Origin: Sphingomonas sp. A2-49
GTDB lineage: Bacteria; Pseudomonadota; Alphaproteobacteria; Sphingomonadales; Sphingomonadaceae
Direction: 5' to 3'
Assembly: GCF_025548555.1 (NCBI RefSeq)
Contig: NZ_JAJLPA010000016.1
Location: forward strand, 1-64,000
DNA: 64,000 nt
Every line of letters starts with the position of its first letter. Within the stretch, counting starts at the first letter, position 1. Below are positions 47,610 through 55,967 of this stretch, one piece after another. A program made the translations under genes and the position numbers. The notes below the pieces were generated by a model. That model was given only the letters and a program-made list of their open reading frames with translations, ran no database searches and was not told the DNA's origin.

Positions 47610-48263
47610 GTGAACATCATCCTTCTCGGGCCGCCGGGGGCGGGCAAGGGCACGCAGGCGCAGCGGCTGATGGCGGCGCGCGGCATGGTCCAGTTGTCTA
47701 CCGGCGACATGCTGCGCGCGGCGGTCAAGGCGGGTTCGCCCGTCGGGTTGCAGGCCAAGGCCGTGATGGAGGCGGGCGAACTGGTGTCCGACGCCATCGT
47801 CTCGGCGCTGATCGGCGAACGGCTGGACCAGGGCGTCGCGGGGGGCGCGATCTTCGACGGCTATCCGCGCACCGCGGCGCAGGCCGTGGCGCTCGACGGC
47901 CTGCTCGAAGCGCGCGGGCTGACGCTGGACCATGTCATCGAGCTGGAGGTCGACGAGGCGGCGCTGATCGAACGCGTCGAGGGCCGCTACACCTGCGCCA
48001 AGTGCGGCGAGGGCTATCACGACCGCTTCAAGCACCCGAAGGTGGAGGGCGTCTGCGACGTCTGCGGCTCGACCGATTTCAAGCGGCGGCCCGACGACAA
48101 TGCGGAAACCGTCCGCACCCGCATGACCGAATATCGCGCCAAGACCGCACCGATCCTGCCGATCTATCAGACGCGCGGGCTCGTCGAGCGGGTCAACGGC
48201 ATGGCCGACATCGATCACGTGTCGCAGGCGATCGGCGCGATCTTGGACGGCGAAACCGCCTGA
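47610..48263 (+). CDS. adk: Adenylate kinase (zinc-LID type)
   Basis: 217-aa adenylate kinase (AMP + ATP to 2 ADP). P-loop GPPGAGKGT (residues 7-15), STGDMLRAAV and FDGYPRT are present. The long LID carries four cysteines (CAKCGEGYH, CDVCGS), the structural zinc site found in some bacterial Adk proteins. It begins at a GTG (47610), 34 bases after secY, with which it is probably co-transcribed. Confidence 0.97.
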   Translation: MNIILLGPPGAGKGTQAQRLMAARGMVQLSTGDMLRAAVKAGSPVGLQAKAVMEAGELVSDAIVSALIGERLDQGVAGGAIFDGYPRTAAQAVALDGLLEARGLTLDHVIELEVDEAALIERVEGRYTCAKCGEGYHDRFKHPKVEGVCDVCGSTDFKRRPDDNAETVRTRMTEYRAKTAPILPIYQTRGLVERVNGMADIDHVSQAIGAILDGETA

Positions 48264-48433
48264 ACCCCCGGGGTCGCGCGGCCCGTCGCATCCCGGTCGG
48301 GGCCGAATGACATCTTTGTCATGTCACGGTCACCGCGCCGCCACCCGGTCTCGCCTAGACGGAACGCACGGTCGCACGACGGTCGGCAGTTTGGACGAGA
48401 TCGGTACCCGACACTCCCGGGGGTGCCGTAGGG

Positions 48434-48467
48434 GCCGGCGGAAGGGATGCTTTCCGCCGGCTTTTCC
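48434..48467 (+). terminator. Strong terminator upstream of the response-regulator gene
   Basis: A perfect 10-bp stem (GCCGGCGGAA with TTCCGCCGGC, 8-base loop) then TTTTCC, 30 bases before the next start codon. It lies 170 bases after adk, so it may end adk transcripts or a separate small RNA from 48264-48466. Confidence 0.83.
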
Positions 48468-48496
48468 TGTATCGAAGAGCGCGTGAGGAAGGTCCC

Positions 48497-49192
48497 GTGA
48501 GCCGCAAGATCCTGATCGTCGAGGACGATAGCTCGACCGCCGCCTATCTGGCCAAGGGCCTGTCCGAAGGCGGCTATTCGGTCGAATCGGCACGCGACGG
48601 GCGTGACGGCCTGTTCCTCGCGAGCGAGGGGATCTTCGACCTCATCATCGCCGATCGGATGCTGCCCGGCCTCGACGGCCTGTCGATGGTCAGCGCGATC
48701 CGCGCCGCCGGCATCGCGACGCCGGTGCTGGTGCTGTCGGCGCTCGCGGCGGTCGACGACCGCGTCGACGGGCTGAAGGCCGGCGCCGACGATTATCTGT
48801 GCAAGCCCTTCTCGTTCGCCGAACTGTCGGCGCGGATCGAGGCGCTGATGCGCCGGTCCGATCGTGCCGCGACCGAGCCGACGCGCACCAGGCTCGCGGT
48901 CGGCGATCTCGAGATCGACCTGCTCGCGCGCCACGTCACCCGCGCCGGGCGCAGCATTCCGCTGGGCGCGCGCGAATTCAACCTGCTTGAATTCCTCGCC
49001 CGCCACGCCGGTCAGGTGGTGACGCGGACGATGATGCTGGAAAAGATCTGGAACTACCATTTCGACCCCGGCAGCAACGTCGTCGACGTGCATATCGGCC
49101 GCCTGCGCCGCAAGCTCGAGGACGGTTTCGCCTCGCCGATCCTCCATACCGTGCGCGGGGCCGGATACCGTCTTGCGGCCGATCCGGCCTGA
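48497..49192 (+). CDS. OmpR-family response regulator
   Basis: 231-aa regulator with a GTG start. The receiver has EDD near residue 9, phospho-acceptor Asp in IIADRMLPG (about residue 53) and Lys in LCKPFS (about 103). The C-terminal winged helix has LGAREFNLLEFL and VDVHIGRLRRKL. It resembles the CzcR/QseB/CopR group. The cognate kinase gene follows 40 bases later. The signal is not evident; an ATGAC...GTCAT dyad at 48307-48322 could be a binding site. Confidence 0.9.
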   Translation: MSRKILIVEDDSSTAAYLAKGLSEGGYSVESARDGRDGLFLASEGIFDLIIADRMLPGLDGLSMVSAIRAAGIATPVLVLSALAAVDDRVDGLKAGADDYLCKPFSFAELSARIEALMRRSDRAATEPTRTRLAVGDLEIDLLARHVTRAGRSIPLGAREFNLLEFLARHAGQVVTRTMMLEKIWNYHFDPGSNVVDVHIGRLRRKLEDGFASPILHTVRGAGYRLAADPA

Positions 49193-49232
49193 CGCAGGCT
49201 CGCTTTTCCGGCCGATGAGGGTAGGACGGGCC

Positions 49233-50570
49233 ATGCGCCTGTCCGTCACCGCCCGTATCGCGCTGCTGTCGATCGCGCTGGCGCTGGTGTCGAACCTCGT
49301 CCTGGTCGGGTTCGTCTGGAGACAGACGGACGCCGCGGTGATCGGCACGGTCCGGCGCGAGACGATCGAACAGTCCGACGCGATGCGCGCCATCTACCGC
49401 GTCGGCGGCCTGTCGGCGGTGGTGGAGGCGATCGGTCACGCGCGCGCGAGCGGTGACACCTCGCTGCTGCTCGCGGTGCTCGATCGCAACGGCGCGCGCG
49501 TCGCGGGCTATGCGCCGCCGCGCATTGCGATCCCGCTCGCGCCGACGCCGTTCCGGATCGCCGACATCGACGCGTCGGCCGCGACGGTCGATATCGGCTA
49601 TATCCTGCACCCGATCGGCGATCACTGGCTGCTCAACGGCCGCCGGCTCGACCTCGTCGAGGCGGAGCGCCGCGCGGTCGAGGATGCCTTCACCGTCGCG
49701 GTGCTGCTGTCGCTGGTGCTGGGCGTCGGCGCGGGGCTGGTGCTGGCACGCTACGTCGGCACGCGGCTCAACGATATCGCCGCGGTGATCGAGGCGGCGG
49801 GGGAGGGCGACCTGTCGCGGCGCGTGCCGGTCGCGCCGACCCGGCGGGACGCCTTCGACCGCCTGGCGAACCAGCTCAACCTGATGCTCGGCAAGCTCGA
49901 ACGGCTGATGGTCGAACTGCGCCTCGTCACCGACAGTCTGGCGCACGACCTGCGCTCGCCGCTGACGCGGTTGCGCACCAAGACCGAACAGGCGGTGCTC
50001 ATCGCCGACCCCGCCGCGCGCGAGGCGGCGCTGGGCGGGCTGCTGGTCGAAACCGACCTCGTCATGCGGATGCTGACCATGGTGATCGAGATCAGCCGAT
50101 CCGAATCGGTGTCGCGCGAGCGCTTCATCCTGGTCGAGCCCGCCGAACTGGTCGAGGAGATCGCCGAGCTGTACGAGCCGGTGGCCGAGGAGGCGGGGCT
50201 GGATTTCACCGTCGCGATCGACGTGTCGGCGCCGGCGATGCTGCTGCACCGCGAGCTCGTCAGCCAGGCGATCACCAACCTGATCGACAATGCGCTGAAG
50301 CATGCCGCGGCGGGCGGCGTGCTGACGCTGCGGCTGGTCGCCAATGCGGGCGAGATCGCGATCCAGGTCGAGGATCGCGGCGGCGGGATCGCCGAATCGG
50401 ACCGTGCGCAGGCGCTCAAGCGCTTCGGCCGGCTGGACGCGGCGCGGACGACGCCGGGCGCCGGGCTGGGCATGGCGCTGATCGAGGCGGTCGCGCGGTT
50501 GCACAACGGCCGCTTCGAACTCGCCGACAACGCGCCGGGCCTGATCGCGCGGATCGTCCTGCCGGTGTGA
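49233..50570 (+). CDS. Membrane sensor histidine kinase
   Basis: 445-aa kinase with TM1 at about residues 8-30, a periplasmic sensor of roughly 135 residues, TM2 (VAVLLSLVLGVGAGLVLARYV), HAMP, H-box LAHDLRSPLTRLRTKTE, N-box NLIDNALKHA and G2 GLGMALIEAV. It is the likely partner of the OmpR regulator upstream. Starts at 49215 or 49233 are possible; I chose 49233 because a GGTAGGAC site precedes it. Confidence 0.9.
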   Translation: MRLSVTARIALLSIALALVSNLVLVGFVWRQTDAAVIGTVRRETIEQSDAMRAIYRVGGLSAVVEAIGHARASGDTSLLLAVLDRNGARVAGYAPPRIAIPLAPTPFRIADIDASAATVDIGYILHPIGDHWLLNGRRLDLVEAERRAVEDAFTVAVLLSLVLGVGAGLVLARYVGTRLNDIAAVIEAAGEGDLSRRVPVAPTRRDAFDRLANQLNLMLGKLERLMVELRLVTDSLAHDLRSPLTRLRTKTEQAVLIADPAAREAALGGLLVETDLVMRMLTMVIEISRSESVSRERFILVEPAELVEEIAELYEPVAEEAGLDFTVAIDVSAPAMLLHRELVSQAITNLIDNALKHAAAGGVLTLRLVANAGEIAIQVEDRGGGIAESDRAQALKRFGRLDAARTTPGAGLGMALIEAVARLHNGRFELADNAPGLIARIVLPV

Positions 50571-50712
50571 CGCCGAGGCTCATCGCATTTCCGCCCCGGC
50601 CTGCGGGTTAACCACTTGCTAGCCAGCGTGCGATAATGTGACGGACACGATGCGGCCGGGGGGCCGCATCCATGTGAGGGGCTTTGCGCCGGGAACGGCA
50701 AGAAGGAGCGTT

Positions 50713-50913
50713 ATGCTTGGGGCGATCGTCTTTACCTACGGCATGCTGATGAGCTTCGTGTTGCAGGGCGCGTCCCGCAACGCCAGGCTGAAGCGGGCCA
50801 ATCCGCCGATGCTGCAATATGTCGGCTACGTGCTGTGCGGCTTGTCCGCTGGCCTGTCGGCGATGCTGCTGCTGATGGCGTTCACCGCCAGGGCCCCGTT
50901 CCCGCTGATGTAA
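50713..50913 (+). CDS. Small two-helix membrane protein
   Basis: 66-aa protein with two hydrophobic helices (about residues 2-20 and 39-58) joined by a basic loop (ASRNARLKRANPP). An AAGGAG site lies 4 bases before the ATG. Longer in-frame upstream sequence is not protein-like. I do not recognise the family. Confidence 0.65.
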   Translation: MLGAIVFTYGMLMSFVLQGASRNARLKRANPPMLQYVGYVLCGLSAGLSAMLLLMAFTARAPFPLM

Positions 50914-51072
50914 CGGGCATCCGCCCCTTTAGTTGGCCGGCCACGGTTTTCTGACCGTGTTACGTTTCATTGCGAATGCCTATCGCGTTGTTTTGCATCG
51001 CGTTAATCAATTTGACTGACTCGACCGGAAGTTGTTTGATCGGTGGATCAACAACTCTTGGAGGAGACGGTC

Positions 51073-51372
51073 ATGAAACGCATATCCGGATTTTTTTCTT
51101 GCATCGCTTTGTTGGCCGCAATGACGACAGAAGCGTCAGGCCAGCAGAAATCTCCTGAGCAACGCGACATCGATTACGCGAATTGCCGGTCGGAATTTGT
51201 TGCGCGTGGCATGGGCGATGATGACGCAGCGAACGTCTACTGTACCAAACGCGAGTACGGTGACGAAGGTCCGAGCACTCCCGGCCCGACTGGCAGGACG
51301 TATTTTCCTGGACCAGGAAGGGAATGCTACGGCAGTTTTACTGTGGGATGCGATCCTGTCTTGCCTGATTGA
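51073..51372 (+). CDS. Small secreted Cys-containing protein, low GC
   Basis: 99-aa protein with a signal peptide (MKRISGFFSCIALLAAMTTEASG) and a mature part with four cysteines and a Gly/Pro-rich second half (PGPTGRTYFPGPGRECYG). The base composition is far lower in GC than its neighbours (roughly half by eye) and codon use is atypical, suggesting recent acquisition. A GGAGGAG ribosome site lies 8 bases upstream, preceded by a hairpin (51030-51056, 11-bp arms with one bulge) and TTGACT-N17-TTTGAT. No family recognised. Confidence 0.6.
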   Translation: MKRISGFFSCIALLAAMTTEASGQQKSPEQRDIDYANCRSEFVARGMGDDDAANVYCTKREYGDEGPSTPGPTGRTYFPGPGRECYGSFTVGCDPVLPD

Positions 51373-51445
51373 TGGGAATACTTTTCGGCGTATCTGTCGC
51401 GGTTCCGGTGAGGTGTCTGTCACAAATTCCCGGTAATGCTGTGTG

Positions 51446-51631
51446 TCAATGGGTGTCAGTCGCTCGGCGTGCGTCGATCGCGGCGTCGATGCGCGCGACC
51501 AGATCGCTGAGCGCGGGCGGGGACCATGGCGTATGGCCGATCGGCATCGGGGCCTGCACCCGCTTGGCGATCCGGCTATAGGCGTGGTGCGAGGGGGCCA
51601 TGAACTCTTCTCCGGCTGGAGAATCGCTCAT
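51446..51631 (-). CDS. Possible 61-aa hypothetical protein
   Basis: The region 51373-51730 has little else. This minus-strand frame reads MSDSPAGEEFMAPSHHAYSR, then a helix ALSDLVARIDAAIDARRA, with protein-like composition. No ribosome site is clear and no family is recognised. It may be a gene fragment. Confidence 0.35.
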   Translation of the reverse strand: MSDSPAGEEFMAPSHHAYSRIAKRVQAPMPIGHTPWSPPALSDLVARIDAAIDARRATDTH

Positions 51632-51730
51632 GCCGCAAACGCACCTTCCAACTGGTTAATCGGGTGGCCATTCATTGGTTAAGCGACTGGACGCCAAGGT
51701 CTTCCCCGATCGGGACAGCATGGGGACGCG

Positions 51731-51994
51731 ATGGATACGCTAAGTCTGTTCGGGCTGTTCGCCATCCTCTTCATGCTGTTGTGCTAGCTGATGGAGGATC
51801 GCTCGCCGTGGTGGACGCTGGGGTTCGCGGCGGGCTGCGTGCTGAGCTCGATCTACGGATTCCTGCAGGGGGCGTGGCCGTTCGGTGCGGTCGAGCTGCT
51901 CTGGACGGTCATCGCGCTGCGGCGCTGGTGGATGGCGCTCGCCCGGCAAAGGGCCGGAGCGGCTGTTGTTGACCGCGTCACGGATCGGGCATAA
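51731..51994 (+). pseudogene. Small conserved membrane protein interrupted by an in-frame TAG
   Basis: An ATG at 51731 opens MDTLSLFGLFAILFMLLC and meets TAG at 51785-51787. The same frame continues with LMEDRSPWWTLGFAAGCVLS, GFLQGAWPFGAVELLWTV and ALRRWWMALARQ to a TAA at 51992-51994. I recall intact relatives with a tyrosine at the stop position (CY.LEDRS), so one base (TAC or TAT to TAG) would explain it. An ATG at 51791 could still make the second part. Read as a nonsense-inactivated gene, or a sequencing error. Confidence 0.72.
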
Positions 51995-52047
51995 CCTCCG
52001 CCGCATCACCGAGTAATGCGTTCCCTCTCGTCCGCAGGAACTCCACG

Positions 52048-52845
52048 ATGCTCCGATATCCGCATGCCCTCGTCGCCGCCGCCTGCATGCTCGCCGTGCC
52101 CGCCGGTGCGCAGACCGCGCCGTCCTTCACGGGAACGTGGAAGGCCGACATCGCCTCCGCCAAGCTGCCGGCCAAACCCGACGTCTTCGCCCTGAAGGAC
52201 GGCCGCTACACCTGTTCCAGCTGCGTCCCCGCGATCGACGTCAAGGCCGACGGCACGCCGCAGGCCGCGTCGGGCCACGATTACTGGGATCATATCGCGG
52301 TGAAGGCGGTCGACGCCAACGCGATCGCCTACACCTTCATGCGCGACGGCAAGGTCACCAGCGCCAACACCGACACGCTGTCCGCCGACGGCAACACCCT
52401 GACCAGCCGGTGGCGCTCGACCGACAACGTCAAGAAGCTGGAGCAGTCGGGCACGTCCACCGAAACCCGCATCGGCCCGGCACCCACCGGCGCGCATGCC
52501 GCATCGGGGACGTGGAAACAGGCGGAGATCAAGGCCGTCACCGATTCGAACCTGACGCTCGAGCTGAAGGAAACGCCCACGACCTTCGGCTGGACGCAGC
52601 CGAGCGGCGAGAGCTACACCGCGACCTTCGACGGGCCGGCCGTGCCCTTCGTCGGCGACCCGGCGAAGACGATGGTCAAGGTCCGCCGCATCGATGCGAC
52701 GACGGTGGAGGAAACCGATACGCGGGGGGGCAAGATCGTCGCCGTCTATCGCCTGGCGATGGCACCCGACGGCCGGACCCTGGCCGTGACGTTCGACAAC
52801 CGGAAGGAAGGCACCACGACGCAGTTCACCGCCTATCGCCAGTAG
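52048..52845 (+). CDS. Secreted protein of unknown function
   Basis: 265-aa exported protein with a signal peptide (cut after GAQ, about residue 22). The mature part has FTGTWKADIASAKLP, a CSSC pair (about residue 56), and a long beta-rich sequence with repeated DG..L and TVEETDTRGGK elements, similar to lipocalin-like or DUF-type periplasmic proteins. Function not recognised. It ends 44 bases before the promoter of the rpsM operon. Confidence 0.75.
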   Translation: MLRYPHALVAAACMLAVPAGAQTAPSFTGTWKADIASAKLPAKPDVFALKDGRYTCSSCVPAIDVKADGTPQAASGHDYWDHIAVKAVDANAIAYTFMRDGKVTSANTDTLSADGNTLTSRWRSTDNVKKLEQSGTSTETRIGPAPTGAHAASGTWKQAEIKAVTDSNLTLELKETPTTFGWTQPSGESYTATFDGPAVPFVGDPAKTMVKVRRIDATTVEETDTRGGKIVAVYRLAMAPDGRTLAVTFDNRKEGTTTQFTAYRQ

Positions 52846-52888
52846 CGCCGGTCCGGAACGGGCGCGCGTGCGACGGGGAACCGGTCGC

Positions 52889-52917
52889 TTGACACGGCGT
52901 TTGCGCGCGCCTACCTG
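52889..52917 (+). promoter_or_regulatory. Promoter of the alpha ribosomal operon
   Basis: TTGACA (52889-52894), 17-bp spacer, TACCTG (52912-52917). It leaves a leader of about 150 bases before rpsM, which contains GCGGCG/CGCCGC palindromic segments. The -35 is a perfect consensus. Confidence 0.7.
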
Positions 52918-53073
52918 CCTTTCCCTCCGAAACACCGGCTCCCGGCGGCGCTTGCTTGCGCTCGCCGCGCTTTGCGTAGACGTAAGGCGAGGGCGGCGGT
53001 GTTGGGCGGAGGATGCGACGAGATGGGGGTCGTGCGGCCATGCCGAACCCCGTGGAGCTAGGAGAATTGTTTC

Positions 53074-53442
53074 ATGGCACGTATCGCGGGTGTCAATATC
53101 CCGACCAACAAGCGCGTGGTGATCGCGCTGACCTATATCCACGGCATCGGCCTGACGAAGTCGAAGGAAATCACCGCCAAGCTGAACATCGCGCCCGAGC
53201 GTCGCGTGCAGGACCTGACGGACCAGGAGGTCCTCCAGATCCGCGAGACGATCGACGCCGACCACACGGTCGAGGGTGATCTTCGTCGCGAAACCGCGAT
53301 GAACATCAAGCGCCTGATGGATCTGGCCTGCTATCGTGGCCTGCGTCACCGCAAGGGCCTGCCGGTCCGCGGCCAGCGCACGCATACCAATGCGCGCACC
53401 CGCAAGGGCAAGGCCAAGCCGATCGCAGGCAAGAAGAAGTAA
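53074..53442 (+). CDS. rpsM: Ribosomal protein S13
   Basis: 122-aa S13 ([36 protein letters not shown]), binding S19 and forming the subunit bridge B1. First gene of the alpha operon here, 228 bases after the secreted-protein gene rather than next to adk. Confidence 0.97.
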   Translation: MARIAGVNIPTNKRVVIALTYIHGIGLTKSKEITAKLNIAPERRVQDLTDQEVLQIRETIDADHTVEGDLRRETAMNIKRLMDLACYRGLRHRKGLPVRGQRTHTNARTRKGKAKPIAGKKK

Positions 53443-53524
53443 GCGCGGGGCGCTTACTTTTCCGCCGGAGGCAGGCTTGAGGCCGATTGCCCGGCGCTTT
53501 CCGTATCAGGTCAGGATTTAACAA

Positions 53525-53914
53525 ATGGCACGTGAACCGCAGCGTATTCGCCGTCGCGAACGCAAGAACATCACCGCCGGCGTCGCGCATGTGAACGCCA
53601 GCTTCAACAACACCATGATCACCATCACCGACGCGCAGGGCAACGCCATCTCGTGGTCGTCCGCCGGCACGATGGGCTTCAAGGGCAGCCGCAAGTCGAC
53701 CCCGTACGCCGCCCAGGTGGCTGCGGAAGACGCCGGCAAGAAGGCCGCCGAGCACGGCGTCCGCACCCTGGAAGTCGAAGTCAAGGGTCCGGGTTCGGGT
53801 CGCGAATCGGCGCTGCGCGCGCTGCAGGCGGTCGGTTTCCAGATCACCTCGATCCGTGACGTCACCTCGATCCCGCACAATGGCGTGCGTCCGTCGAAGC
53901 GTCGTCGCGTCTGA
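53525..53914 (+). CDS. rpsK: Ribosomal protein S11
   Basis: 129-aa S11 of the 30S platform, with [20 protein letters not shown] and [13 protein letters not shown]; ends [11 protein letters not shown]. rpsD does not follow; rpoA is next, as in other alphaproteobacteria. Confidence 0.97.
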   Translation: MAREPQRIRRRERKNITAGVAHVNASFNNTMITITDAQGNAISWSSAGTMGFKGSRKSTPYAAQVAAEDAGKKAAEHGVRTLEVEVKGPGSGRESALRALQAVGFQITSIRDVTSIPHNGVRPSKRRRV

Positions 53915-53997
53915 TCTGCCACGCGCGGGCTGACGAGTCCGCGCGTCTCTCTCCCGGCTGGAGCTGCCCCCGTTCCGGCCCAAATTAGGGGACACCT

Positions 53998-55065
53998 GTG
54001 TCTGTCAATGCAAAGAACTGGCAGGAACTGAAGAAGCCCAACGGCCTTGAGAAGAAGGGCGGCGATGGCAAGCGCAAGGCGACCTTCGTCGCCGAACCGC
54101 TGGAGCGGGGCTTCGGCCTGACGCTCGGCAACGCGCTGCGTCGCGTGCTGCTCTCCTCGCTTCAGGGCGCGGCCGTCACCTCGATCAAGATCGAGAACGT
54201 GCTGCACGAGTTTTCTTCGCTTGCCGGCGTTCGTGAGGACGTCACCGACATCGTCCTGAACGTCAAGCAGATCGCCATCCGGATGCAGGGCGAGGGGCCG
54301 AAGCGCCTCCAGCTCTCCGCGACCGGCCCCGGCGAGGTCAAGGCCGGCGACATCGCCGTGTCCGGCGACATCGAGGTCATGAACCCCGAGCTGGTGCTGT
54401 GTCACCTCGACGAAGGCGCGACGCTCAACATGGAGCTGACCGCCGACATCGGGAAGGGCTATGTGCCCGCGACCGCCAACCGTCCGGCCGATGCGCCGAT
54501 CGGCCTGATCCCGGTCGACGCGCTCTATTCGCCGGTACGTCAGGTGTCGTACAAGGTCGATCCGACCCGCGTTGGACAGGACCTGGATTACGACAAGCTG
54601 ACGCTGACGGTCGAGACCGACGGCACGGTGACCCCGGAAGACGCGGTGGCCTATGCCGGCCGCATCCTCCAGGACCAGCTGGCGCTGTTCGTGCACTTCG
54701 ACGATTCCGCGATCACGCGCTCGTCCGCTCCGATCGGCCAGGCGGCCGCTCCTGCGGCCGGTGGCGAGACGGCGGGCGACACGCAGCAGATCAACCGTTA
54801 CCTGCTCAAGAAGGTCGACGAGCTGGAACTGTCGGTGCGCTCGGCGAACTGCCTGAAGAACGACAACATCATCTACATCGGTGACCTCGTCGGCAAGACC
54901 GAGGCAGAGATGCTCCGGACCCCGAACTTCGGCCGCAAGTCGTTGAACGAGATCAAGGAAGTCCTGTCTTCCATGGGTCTGCGCCTCGGCATGGAAATCC
55001 CGGGCTGGCCGCCCGAGAACATCGAAGAGATGGCGAAGAAGTTGGAACAGGAGATCATGGGCTGA
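53998..55065 (+). CDS. rpoA: RNA polymerase alpha subunit
   Basis: 355-aa alpha subunit starting at a GTG (53998). The N-terminal assembly domain has [20 protein letters not shown]; after a linker with an Ala/Gly stretch, the C-terminal domain (about residues 265-340) has [16 protein letters not shown] and [12 protein letters not shown], contacting UP elements and activators. Confidence 0.97.
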   Translation: MSVNAKNWQELKKPNGLEKKGGDGKRKATFVAEPLERGFGLTLGNALRRVLLSSLQGAAVTSIKIENVLHEFSSLAGVREDVTDIVLNVKQIAIRMQGEGPKRLQLSATGPGEVKAGDIAVSGDIEVMNPELVLCHLDEGATLNMELTADIGKGYVPATANRPADAPIGLIPVDALYSPVRQVSYKVDPTRVGQDLDYDKLTLTVETDGTVTPEDAVAYAGRILQDQLALFVHFDDSAITRSSAPIGQAAAPAAGGETAGDTQQINRYLLKKVDELELSVRSANCLKNDNIIYIGDLVGKTEAEMLRTPNFGRKSLNEIKEVLSSMGLRLGMEIPGWPPENIEEMAKKLEQEIMG

Positions 55066-55328
55066 GCGAAGCCGCACGGAGATAGCGCAAGCTATCTCCG
55101 AGACGGCGCCAGCTCGGCCGACGGGCGGGGAAGCGACGAAGTCGCGACACCGTCCCGGTCGACGTGACCGGTGCGGCTTCGCCGCACCGCCATCCGGCCA
55201 TCGAAAGACATGCTCTCCGGCATGACTCTTTGTGATTTTCCGAAGGGGGCAAACGGCGGTCCCCTGAACGTAAACCGCCTGCTCTGGGGTACCGTGACAC
55301 GGCCCCTTAACGAACGAAGGAAGTTACC

Positions 55329-55751
55329 ATGCGTCATCGCGTCGGCGGCCGTAAGCTGCAACGTACCTCGGCCCATCGTCTTGCGCTGTTCCGCAACATG
55401 TCGGCCGCGCTCATCAAGCATGAGCAGATCACCACGACCGTCGCCAAGGCGAAGGAACTGCGCCCCTACGTCGAAAAGCTTATCACGCTCGCGAAGAAGG
55501 GTGGCCTGTCCAACCGTCGTCTCGCGCATGCGCGCCTGCTCGACGACGCGCAGTTGGTGAAGCTGTTCGAAGTCCTGGGGCCGCGGTATGCGGACCGCAA
55601 CGGGGGCTACACCCGCGTCATCAAGGCCGGCATCCGCGCCAGCGATGCCTCGCCGATGGCGATCATCGAATTCGTCGATCGTGACGTGTCGGCCAAGGGC
55701 CAGGATTCGGGTCCGGTCCAGTCGGACGAGGATTTCGACGAGGCGGCCTGA
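55329..55751 (+). CDS. rplQ: Ribosomal protein L17
   Basis: 140-aa L17 ([20 protein letters not shown]) near the exit tunnel, slightly longer than E. coli by an acidic C-terminal tail. The 263-base gap after rpoA contains no gene and ends in a weakly structured leader. Confidence 0.97.
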   Translation: MRHRVGGRKLQRTSAHRLALFRNMSAALIKHEQITTTVAKAKELRPYVEKLITLAKKGGLSNRRLAHARLLDDAQLVKLFEVLGPRYADRNGGYTRVIKAGIRASDASPMAIIEFVDRDVSAKGQDSGPVQSDEDFDEAA

Positions 55752-55822
55752 GCCGCATCGGGCTGCGACGAGGCTCAACCCTCGTTCGACGACCCGGCTT
55801 TGCCGGATCGGGCTTTAAAGGG

Positions 55823-55861
55823 AAGGGCCGTGCCAGCGATGGTGCGGCCCTTTTCGTTTTC
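55823..55861 (+). terminator. Intrinsic terminator of the alpha operon
   Basis: A 12-bp stem with two G-U pairs (AAGGGCCGTGCC with GGTGCGGCCCTT, 6-base loop) followed by TTTCGTTTT, 70 bases after rplQ. Confidence 0.85.
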
Positions 55862-55967
55862 GGCCAGAGCGCTGAAGCCCGCCGCGGCAAGGCCGGGTCG
55901 CCGGACGGGGCAGGGCCCGCCGGCCGGCCCCTTGGCCTCGCCGGCCCGCGCCGCTAAGGCCGGCGCC

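Noticed and set aside
51443-51682. Plus-strand 79-aa frame opposite the 61-aa hypothetical
   Set aside because: Composition is Arg/Gly/His-rich and it has no ribosome site; the minus-strand frame looks more protein-like, though also weak.
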